Part shown: piece by piece, positions 1-5,568 of the stretch
How positions within the stretch are numbered: the stretch's first letter is position 1
Layout: the number at the start of each line of letters is the position of its first letter
Notes under the pieces: generated by a model
What the model was told of the DNA's origin: nothing
The model's input: only the letters and a program-made list of their open reading frames with translations
Databases searched by the model: none
Made by a program: the position numbers and the translations under genes
NCBI GenBank assembly: GCA_039923455.1
Contig: JBDTCS010000241.1
Location: 1-5,568 of the forward strand
From: JBDTCS01 sp039923455
Lineage (GTDB): Bacteria; Bacteroidota; Ignavibacteria; Palsa-1295
Length of the DNA stretch: 5,568 bases
Reading direction: 5' to 3'

Positions 1-1
1 T

Positions 2-838
2 TACTCGGCGCTCAACCTAGATCGCACGCTAAATTTTGTTGGCATCTCCGGACCAGTACCCGGTGTCAGGCGCGACACGCTGACCGATTCCACTTCGATT
101 AAGAAGAGTATCGCATCCAGTATACATCTTCAACTCGGATGGTTGCGCGCTGGAGTCGGTAATATTGATTCGAGAGATTATGAAGGCGACAAGATCGGCA
201 CGCTTTCATCAAGTGAGAATGAATTCTTGGGTGCGGCCGCCGTTCGCATTACAGCGAAGTTTGCGCTTGGTTTTGCAGCTCGGTTCTATTATTCGACCCT
301 ACCATTTCCCGATCCAACCGTACCAAAGATTACCAGTAGTGGCTTTGGTTTGGATATCGGTGCAGTATATATACCCAGAGACAATGTGACTGTCGCCGCG
401 ACTATCCAACATATTGCCGCAAAGTACCACTGGGATTCTTCAACGCTCTATGGACAGACAGGATCATCGACCACAGATTATTTTCCGCTTGTCCTAAGAC
501 TTGGCGCTACCTGGAAACCGGTGGATGAACTCATGATTGCCGCAGATCTTGCAAATCACTTTCGGTTGTACGATCAGCAAGATTTTGTGACGAAAAGTGC
601 AAAGACGGCCGAACTTGCACTTGGTGCAGAGTATGAACTGACGCATGGCTTTTACTTGCGAGGTGGTGTACGCGGAATTGATCTTACGAATCAACTCAAG
701 AATGAAACGGGGACAAGCCTCGGATTTGCGTACACGTTTTCGATTCAAGGTATCAAGCCAACGATCGCGTATGCACTCTTGAACGATGCTGTCAGCACCG
801 GACCGACGCAAATGATCTCGATCGGACTTACTTTTTAA
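2..838 (+). CDS. PorV/PorQ-like outer-membrane beta-barrel protein, C-terminal part (5' end outside window)
   Basis: The reading frame is open from the first bases of the window to the TAA at 836-838, giving 278 visible residues. The true start and any signal peptide lie upstream. A TTG at 143 could be taken as a start, but it reads as Leu inside an uninterrupted strand-rich stretch. The protein shows alternating hydrophobic and polar segments with many Gly and aromatic residues, and it ends in ISIGLTF with a terminal Phe, as outer-membrane barrels do for recognition by the BAM machinery. The segment KYHWDSSTLYG (visible residues 141-151), followed by FPLVLRLG (161-168), resembles the central region of PorV/PorQ family proteins as I know it. 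That family includes type IX secretion components but also many members of unknown role, so I give no specific function. It lies 3 bases before a second barrel gene and probably shares its transcript. A FadL-like or other barrel family is the main alternative. Confidence 0.75.
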   Translation, partial: YSALNLDRTLNFVGISGPVPGVRRDTLTDSTSIKKSIASSIHLQLGWLRAGVGNIDSRDYEGDKIGTLSSSENEFLGAAAVRITAKFALGFAARFYYSTLPFPDPTVPKITSSGFGLDIGAVYIPRDNVTVAATIQHIAAKYHWDSSTLYGQTGSSTTDYFPLVLRLGATWKPVDELMIAADLANHFRLYDQQDFVTKSAKTAELALGAEYELTHGFYLRGGVRGIDLTNQLKNETGTSLGFAYTFSIQGIKPTIAYALLNDAVSTGPTQMISIGLTF

Positions 839-841
839 TAC

Positions 842-925
842 ATGAACGTTACGAAATCATCGCAGACCATTCCGCTTTTACTTTTGCTCATCACACTCGT
901 GATGATGGCAACATCTGCAGACGCT
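842..925 (+). other. Sec signal peptide region
   Basis: Codons 1-28 of the second barrel gene encode a short polar N-region with one Lys, a hydrophobic core running PLLLLLITLV, and the small-residue motif SADA just before Gln29. The absence of a Cys at +1 argues against a lipoprotein. Confidence 0.85.
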
Positions 926-1789
926 CAAACAACGAATGGGAATTTGGACGCGAACGGGATGGCCTTTCTTAAGTTGAATGGAGCTTCAGACGCATTTGCG
1001 CTTGGCGATATTCACGTTGCCGGAATCGATGCGAGTGGTGGGCTTCGTGCTAATCCCGCTCTGCTGGTTGGTAATAGAGACGCTCGACTTGGTTTCGCTT
1101 ACGGCCTTTTGCCAACACTGGGCAACACCGATCTGATAACGGCCAGCACAACCGCGGGCAGTGATTTCAGTCTTGGCATTTCGGCATACATACTTCGCAA
1201 TGGTGAGCTCGAAGTTCGCACTGCACCGAGCACAGATCCGCTTAGTACGAGCATTCCACAGAATTTTGCCGTCGGCCTCACGGCTTCTGTCAATATTTTT
1301 GACAGCCTGAGCGTCGGCATGACGATAAAGTGGTTGAATGAGAAGATCACTATATATAACGCAGATGGATTGGGTTTCGACCTCGGATTGCACTACATTT
1401 TCAGTTCGGAATATCAAGCTGCGATAGCTGTGCAAGATCTTGGAAGCATGAGCAAATTGGGTAACGATGCGACCGTACTTCCAGGCCGCGCAACCGCAAC
1501 GTTCGTTGCTGCGCCAAGTTTTTTATCCGGTTCAGATATTCAAACGAAGTTTCTCTTATCGCATCAGATTCCGCTAAAGGGGGATGTGAGTCACACAAGC
1601 GTTGGAGTTGCTGCTTCTTATAAAAATACGGTAGAGGCACGAGTGGGTTACGTTACACATTTTGACACGCGTTCGATCACGTTTGGAGTTGGCTTGCGTT
1701 ACAAGTTTCTTAATTTCAACTATGCGTTTGCCCCATCGATTAACGGATTTAATTCAACGAACGTATTTGGATTAAATGTCTCGTTCTGA
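842..1789 (+). CDS. PorV/PorQ-like outer-membrane protein with signal peptide
   Basis: This is a complete 315-residue protein starting at ATG 842, 3 bases after the previous stop. No strong Shine-Dalgarno is visible, only an AT-rich leader, so translation may be coupled to the upstream gene. Residues 1-28 form a classic Sec signal peptide: Lys5, a Leu-rich core at 11-20, and an Ala-Asp-Ala cleavage site before Gln29. The mature N-terminus carries MAFLKLNGASDAFALGD (40-56) and then ANPALL (70-75). This matches the family pattern 'FL.L...AR..ALG ... NPA' found near the start of PorV/PorQ proteins. The rest is a series of amphipathic strands, ending in FGLNVSF with a terminal Phe. It should be a small barrel of about 14 strands in the outer membrane; the strand number is an inference from the family. 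It is a divergent paralogue of the preceding gene. The PorQ side of the family fits slightly better than PorV, but I cannot separate them by eye. Confidence 0.78.
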   Translation: MNVTKSSQTIPLLLLLITLVMMATSADAQTTNGNLDANGMAFLKLNGASDAFALGDIHVAGIDASGGLRANPALLVGNRDARLGFAYGLLPTLGNTDLITASTTAGSDFSLGISAYILRNGELEVRTAPSTDPLSTSIPQNFAVGLTASVNIFDSLSVGMTIKWLNEKITIYNADGLGFDLGLHYIFSSEYQAAIAVQDLGSMSKLGNDATVLPGRATATFVAAPSFLSGSDIQTKFLLSHQIPLKGDVSHTSVGVAASYKNTVEARVGYVTHFDTRSITFGVGLRYKFLNFNYAFAPSINGFNSTNVFGLNVSF

Positions 1790-1804
1790 TTAACAGCTTA
1801 GTCA
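1790..1804. other. 15-base convergent intergenic gap
   Basis: This is the whole space between the TGA of the plus-strand barrel gene and the TAG of the minus-strand glycosyltransferase gene. The only self-complementary element nearby is TCAC-TAAA-GTGA at 1802-1813, a 4-base-pair stem that lies mostly within the 3' end of the minus-strand gene. There is no GC-rich stem with a U-run. Any terminator must be weak, Rho-dependent or inside the facing coding sequence. Confidence 0.7.
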
Positions 1805-3067
1805 CTAAAGTGAAGTCAACGCTTTTTCTTCGAAGCAACTGAGGAGGCTTTCACCAGAGGTGGCTTGAAATAGGGGATTCACCTCAGCGGTGGGATCAAA
1901 ACTGGTCTGTGTTTGCGACCAGCTTCCATCGAGTAGTTCCTCCGTCGCACACAAGACGTCGTCAACCTTGATACTCGAAACATCTGCACCTTCCCTGGCT
2001 ACAAAAATTCGTGAAGGTACTTGAATGGGTAACCATTCTATATGATCAGAACTCTTATCTGGCAAAAACGAGATGATAGGCTTGTTCGCTGCAACGCCGA
2101 TATGCACCGAGGCTGTATCTGGTGAAATGACCAATCGACTTTCCCCAATCAGCGCTGCGAGTTCCAAAAGATCCTTCGACGTGTGGAATCTATCCACTCT
2201 TGTTAGCCCCGCATCTTCGACTGCGGCTTGAATACCACCGTGAGTTTCAGGCATTCCGGTTAGCATAATCGCACCATCCGGATGATTCTCGGTGAAGACT
2301 TTCGCAAATGCAATCGCGTTTTCTAAGCCCCACTCAAGCGAGCGATCACGAGCCTGAGTATTGAGAACAATAAACCATTTTGCACCGGTCCCACGGAGTC
2401 TCTCATCGATCTTTCTTCGCACGTCACTGACGTAAGTATCAGGCACATGAAGTGTTGGGCGCAACTCCTCCATAGTGAGCGGCGGTTGAAAGTCGATTAC
2501 TTCGTTCAGAATTTCCAAAGCATGATGTGCAATATGCGTTGTCCTTCTGTTGCGATTGCTGATGTAATTGAAGAATAGTTTATAGAACGATTGTGCTTTA
2601 TGTAATCCGGTCGCCTTTATTCCATCCGGTGCAATGTATTGCGCAAACATCGCGAAGTCCGACATGTGCCGAAAGTGCACATTGAGTAGCACTTGGTAGT
2701 GCGCAGCTCTGGCTCGCGCAAGTTCAGAAAAATGACCAAAGTCACTCCGACCGACAAAAAGATAACGATCGTCAACGTCCGGGTCAGCCGCAACAATGGA
2801 GCCGTTACGCTCGGAGGTGATCAGACCAATTCGGCAATTTGGGTTTCGTCTTTTGACTGCACGGTAGAGCGCAGTAGCAAGCACGAGGTCGCCGATACCG
2901 TCACCATAGCCGATCACCAGCAAGCTTCGCAATTCTTGAATCGGTATCTTCGATTTAGGCGCAGGATTCCTAACGAGCATTCCCAATAGTGCAAGCGGTA
3001 TCCTTCTAATTATAGAAAGCTCTGAAATATTTTTCGGATTCACTAATTCACGGACGATCATGTTCAT
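1805..3067 (-). CDS. Glycosyltransferase family 9 protein (heptosyltransferase-like), third gene of the array
   Basis: This 420-residue cytoplasmic protein has the GT-B fold expected of family GT9, whose members move heptose from ADP-heptose, or related sugars, to lipid A-core acceptors at the inner membrane. Residues 1-45 form a basic and hydrophobic extension with no signal peptide. The N-terminal domain opens with GYGDGIGDLVLATALYRA (53-70); Asp60 aligns with the catalytic Asp of WaaC. The C-terminal donor-binding domain contains SPDTASVHIGVA (315-326), including the family Asp317 and His322. A tail of about 40 residues after the fold (381-420) contains TSF-x10-QA, shared with the protein encoded at 4248-5543. 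At 243-247 it reads SLEWG where the other two have FREWG, so Leu244 replaces an Arg near the expected nucleotide-sugar site. ATG 3065-3067 overlaps the upstream TGA by 4 bases; a second ATG lies two codons in. Typical members have about 320-360 residues, so this one is long. The family call is firm; donor and acceptor are unknown. Confidence 0.9.
   Translation of the reverse strand: MNMIVRELVNPKNISELSIIRRIPLALLGMLVRNPAPKSKIPIQELRSLLVIGYGDGIGDLVLATALYRAVKRRNPNCRIGLITSERNGSIVAADPDVDDRYLFVGRSDFGHFSELARARAAHYQVLLNVHFRHMSDFAMFAQYIAPDGIKATGLHKAQSFYKLFFNYISNRNRRTTHIAHHALEILNEVIDFQPPLTMEELRPTLHVPDTYVSDVRRKIDERLRGTGAKWFIVLNTQARDRSLEWGLENAIAFAKVFTENHPDGAIMLTGMPETHGGIQAAVEDAGLTRVDRFHTSKDLLELAALIGESRLVISPDTASVHIGVAANKPIISFLPDKSSDHIEWLPIQVPSRIFVAREGADVSSIKVDDVLCATEELLDGSWSQTQTSFDPTAEVNPLFQATSGESLLSCFEEKALTSL
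3064..3067 (-). promoter_or_regulatory. ATGA stop/start overlap (translational coupling site)
   Basis: On the minus strand, the TGA ending the middle glycosyltransferase (3064-3066) overlaps the ATG of the next gene (3065-3067). The preceding bases hold only a weak GGAT, so re-initiation by terminating ribosomes is the likely way the downstream gene is translated. Confidence 0.75.
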
Positions 3068-4248
3068 CGATCCAATAGTTCAGAAACTGCTCGTTTGACG
3101 GAATCGAGCGTGATCGAACTTACTGGCGATCCCTTTTCGGGAAATAATACACGATTTGGGACTCCCGAGGGGAGCCACTCGTTTTGTTCGACGAACAGGC
3201 CGACCGTTGGTTTAAGCTCGGCACCAGCAATGTGGATAATTGATGTATCCGGAGAAATTACGAGAGTTGAATTCCGGACTACAGTGAAGAGCTCGTGGAC
3301 GTCACTTGTCTCAAAGTGGTGTAATCTGGCATTTGGGTTTGCCGCTAAGAAGGCATTGGTTGATACCGCTTGCGTGGGCGAACTCGTCCAAAGCACCGAC
3401 AGACCTGGATAGGATTCGATTATCCATTTCGAAAGCGCTAAATTATTGGCTAACCCCCATTCGCGAAAAGGTGTGGCGGATTCAATATTGATATGCACGA
3501 AGCCGCCGGCTGCATCCGCCAAAAGTATTTTCTTGATCCGGTCGTGAGTACGCGATTCAACTACAGGATCAATGCGAAGGGACGCATGCCACGCATCCGC
3601 AGCAATGTTTAGACCGAAGATACCTTCGAAGTGGCTTCGTAGGAATTCATTCGTAGGAACGGGATGCACCGGATTCGGAAATTGCGTTACGTGTGAAAAA
3701 AGAATCTTGCTTCGAGATAGACCTTCTTCTTTGATCGCAGTCGAAGTGACACCCTTAGGCGAACAGAGCCTTGCGATGATTGCGCCCTTCGTCTTCTTCT
3801 TATAGACCAATGCAAGCACGACATCCCACTTTTGTTTTCGGACTTCGCGAATTCCTCGAATCGTTTGGAGAAGCGCTCCTTCAGAAAATAAGAACCGAAC
3901 ATCCACATCATCGTCGGCTCGAATCACATCTATGTTACGTGCACTTGCTGCGACACCGATTCGTAGTTGCGGATTTAGCCGCTTCAGGTTTCGCCAAAAT
4001 GGAGTTGTGACGATCATATCGCCAATCGCATCATATCGGAGTATGAGCACGCTTTGAATACGATTAGGATCGATCGCGTGATCTACATGCTTTGTCCGCA
4101 ACAGCATGCGCAAGACTTGAAGCCACACAGCCTTATTAATTCTCTCCAGCCACTGAGCGAACCGTTTCGCAAGTGAAGGACGAACCGCAAACTCTATGTC
4201 TGTTCGGCGCTTACGCGCATACTCTTCTTGAACTTTGCGAGTATCCAT
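3064..4248 (-). CDS. Glycosyltransferase family 9 protein (heptosyltransferase-like), middle gene of the array
   Basis: This is a 394-residue GT9 protein from the ATG at 4246-4248. A GTG directly before it (4249-4251) would add one residue and give a 4-base overlap instead of 1. A charged N-terminal extension runs to about residue 60 and includes an amphipathic helix-like stretch, LAKRFAQWLERINKAVWLQV (26-45), which might hold the enzyme at the membrane. The first Rossmann domain starts VLILRYDAIGDMIVTTPFWR; Asp77 is the expected catalytic residue. The donor domain has ATPFREWGL (258-266) and SPDTSIIHIAGA (332-343), with Asp334 and His339. The protein ends shortly after the fold (SELLDR) and lacks the tail of its two neighbours. 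At the position where they read N-x-H-x-x-H-M it has VYKKKTKG (148-155), suggesting a different acceptor. It looks like the most canonical GT9 member of the three. Predicted role: sugar transfer, probably heptose, to an LPS-type core; the exact substrate is unknown. Confidence 0.9.
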   Translation of the reverse strand: MDTRKVQEEYARKRRTDIEFAVRPSLAKRFAQWLERINKAVWLQVLRMLLRTKHVDHAIDPNRIQSVLILRYDAIGDMIVTTPFWRNLKRLNPQLRIGVAASARNIDVIRADDDVDVRFLFSEGALLQTIRGIREVRKQKWDVVLALVYKKKTKGAIIARLCSPKGVTSTAIKEEGLSRSKILFSHVTQFPNPVHPVPTNEFLRSHFEGIFGLNIAADAWHASLRIDPVVESRTHDRIKKILLADAAGGFVHINIESATPFREWGLANNLALSKWIIESYPGLSVLWTSSPTQAVSTNAFLAANPNARLHHFETSDVHELFTVVRNSTLVISPDTSIIHIAGAELKPTVGLFVEQNEWLPSGVPNRVLFPEKGSPVSSITLDSVKRAVSELLDR

Positions 4249-4251
4249 CAC
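4248..4251 (-). promoter_or_regulatory. TGATG / GTGA stop-start overlap (translational coupling site)
   Basis: The TGA of the first array gene (4248-4250, minus strand) shares one base with an ATG (4246-4248) and two with a GTG (4249-4251). Either start couples the middle gene to its upstream neighbour. No strong Shine-Dalgarno precedes it, only a GGTG a few bases upstream, so sequence alone does not decide the start. Confidence 0.7.
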
Positions 4252-5543
4252 GCACCGGCAATGTGTTGCTTGTACGGAATCGAGCTCAACGCACCGGTAG
4301 GGAAGAACATTGGTATCGATGAATCGCGAAGGATGCTTGTGATAGGCTCGTTGTTCGCGGAGGCTTGATATAAAATATCGGCATCGTTGACCGATCCGAA
4401 ACTCGTGTGTGAAGTTGAATGCTTGCCGGTCACGATATCTATCGCTGCCCTCATAACCTCATCCACAGGAATCGACGAAACCGGATCGCCAACTTTTTGT
4501 GGTGCGAGATTCACTGATGGCACGAGTAGTGGAATCCATTCAAGGGGCAGGTTATCACGGTCAGCCCAGAGGACGATTGTGGGCGTACCCTCAGCCACAC
4601 CAAAGTGAATGACCGAAGTGTCAGGAGTGATCACCAAACGTGCACGGTTGGCAAGCGCCGCAACTTCGAGGAGATCGTAGGATGTGTCGAAGAACCGCGC
4701 TTGATCTAATCCATGTGCGCTGATCATCGTCTTCACTTCGGTTTGCCGAACCGGGGAAGCCGTGAATAGCACCACACAATCGGGATAGAGTTTCGAAAAT
4801 TGCCGAACAAACTCGACAGTGTTTTCGATGCCCCATTCTCTGAACGGTGTTCGCGCCTGTGTATTAAAATAAATGAACCAAGATGCGCCGGTCTCTTTCA
4901 AGATAGCATCAATAGCATTCGAAACTCTCGTCTCCGTTTCGCTACACATCGCAAGCGTTGGACGCGACTCCCACTGCAATAATGGCTCGCCGACATCGAC
5001 CACTGCATCAAGCATCATCAGGCCAAGTTGCGCAAGATGCATCGAATTGCGTTCGAACGGTAACAGGGTATTAAAGAGAATCTTGTACATCTCCTTGCGT
5101 GGATGTGAAGTAGATACCTTGGTGCCCTTCGGCGCAATCACATTGCATACGAGTCCGAACTCCGTCATGTGATTCAGATGCATATTTACAACGAGATCAT
5201 ACCCGCGTCTTCTTGCTCGAAAAATATCTGTGTAATGTCTGAAGTCGAATCGATTTAGAAATTTGTATTTTGTATCTACGTCCGGATCGCAGCGCAACAG
5301 AGGAAGGTTGCGATCGGAAGCGATGATACCGACGTGGCAATTTGGATTCCGACGTTTGATCGCGCGGTATAATGGTATCGCAACTACCATATCGCCGATC
5401 GCATCACCGAACGGCACAATAAACACACTCTTCAGATCTCGAATCGGCAACTTGGTTTTCGGCGTTGGATTATGAAATATTCGCCGAAATAATTTGTACC
5501 ACAGATTTCTATTCAGCCGTTCGAGAGTGTTTAAGAATCGCAC
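4248..5543 (-). CDS. Glycosyltransferase family 9 protein (heptosyltransferase-like), first gene of the array; start uncertain
   Basis: There are 431 residues if translation starts at GTG 5541-5543. The frame has no stop from there to the window edge (8 more codons), and no Shine-Dalgarno precedes the GTG. The true start may therefore lie outside the window. The basic, aromatic N-terminus (LERLNRNLWYKLFRRIF, 8-24) and the NPTPKTKLPI linker lead into FIVPFGDAIGDMVVAIPLYR (41-60), with Asp51 as the expected catalytic residue. MHLNHMTEF (121-129) lies in the presumed acceptor domain. The donor domain has NTQARTPFREWGIEN (227-241) and TPDTSVIHFGVA (306-317), with Asp308 and His313. A tail from about 374 to 431 contains TSF-x10-QA and then a further 35 or so residues of low similarity to anything I recognise. 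Its closest relative here is the protein at 1805-3067, not its immediate neighbour: for example YRA(I/V)KRRNPNC is shared. It probably acts in the cytoplasm on an LPS-type acceptor; the donor is unproven. Confidence 0.88.
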   Translation of the reverse strand: MRFLNTLERLNRNLWYKLFRRIFHNPTPKTKLPIRDLKSVFIVPFGDAIGDMVVAIPLYRAIKRRNPNCHVGIIASDRNLPLLRCDPDVDTKYKFLNRFDFRHYTDIFRARRRGYDLVVNMHLNHMTEFGLVCNVIAPKGTKVSTSHPRKEMYKILFNTLLPFERNSMHLAQLGLMMLDAVVDVGEPLLQWESRPTLAMCSETETRVSNAIDAILKETGASWFIYFNTQARTPFREWGIENTVEFVRQFSKLYPDCVVLFTASPVRQTEVKTMISAHGLDQARFFDTSYDLLEVAALANRARLVITPDTSVIHFGVAEGTPTIVLWADRDNLPLEWIPLLVPSVNLAPQKVGDPVSSIPVDEVMRAAIDIVTGKHSTSHTSFGSVNDADILYQASANNEPITSILRDSSIPMFFPTGALSSIPYKQHIAGA

Positions 5544-5568
5544 GTGCCACGGGTCGCGTGAGCCAATG

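Noticed and set aside
143..145. TTG as the start of the first barrel gene
   Set aside because: The frame is open without a break from position 2 and the upstream residues continue the same strand-rich pattern, so the gene is cut by the window edge.
494..811. A 105-codon minus-strand open frame, Cys- and Arg-rich
   Set aside because: It lies antisense to the barrel-coding frame, which carries clear family motifs here; the Cys pairs are spread without a zinc-finger spacing I could support.
986..1435. A 149-codon open frame on the minus strand inside the second barrel gene
   Set aside because: The translation has no recognisable domain and no sensible composition, while the plus-strand frame has a signal peptide and barrel pattern across the same bases.
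2..1789. Naming the barrel genes porV and porQ
   Set aside because: The family is large and most members are not type IX components; no other type IX gene is in the window to support the names.
1802..1813. Hairpin TCAC-TAAA-GTGA as a bidirectional terminator
   Set aside because: The stem is only 4 base pairs, half of it AT, and no U-run follows on either strand.
1805..5543. Naming the glycosyltransferases waaC, waaF or waaQ
   Set aside because: The family motifs are present, but all three are longer than the enterobacterial enzymes and substrate cannot be read from the sequence.
1..5568. A hidden novel system, mobile element, CRISPR array, RNA gene or phage-defence locus
   Set aside because: Coding sequence covers almost the whole window with ordinary envelope genes; I saw no terminal repeats, spaced direct repeats, tRNA-like cloverleaf, transposase or nuclease motifs.

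Overview
The window holds five protein-coding genes in two convergent blocks and almost no non-coding DNA. The likely source is a Gram-negative bacterium of the Bacteroidota/Chlorobiota (FCB) side of the tree. Two outer-membrane beta-barrel proteins resemble the PorV/PorQ family, which is typical of that group. Three genes encode lipopolysaccharide-type glycosyltransferases, and no gene start has a strong Shine-Dalgarno sequence. This placement is an inference from protein character; no taxonomic marker is present.

Left block, plus strand (2-1789): the C-terminal part of a PorV/PorQ-like barrel protein, whose 5' end lies outside the window, is followed after 3 bases by a complete second protein of the same general type with a clear signal peptide. 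They look like a co-transcribed pair of divergent paralogues.

Right block, minus strand (5568-1805, read right to left): three consecutive genes encode glycosyltransferase family 9 (ADP-heptose:LPS heptosyltransferase-like) proteins. Their stop and start codons overlap at both junctions, so they form a tight operon that probably continues beyond the right edge. All three keep the family's N-terminal 'IGD' motif and the C-terminal 'PDT/S...H' motif. The two outer genes are closer to each other than to the middle one: they share an acceptor-side His motif, an 'NTQAR' stretch and a C-terminal tail that the middle gene lacks. The simplest reading is that three enzymes act one after another on the same surface glycan or lipid A-core acceptor, with two arising from a more recent duplication.

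The two blocks meet tail to tail across 15 bases. I found no RNA gene, mobile element, CRISPR array or promoter, and no convincing undescribed system. The most interesting points are the structure of the glycosyltransferase array, the differences between its members at likely substrate sites, and the barrel-protein pair beside it.
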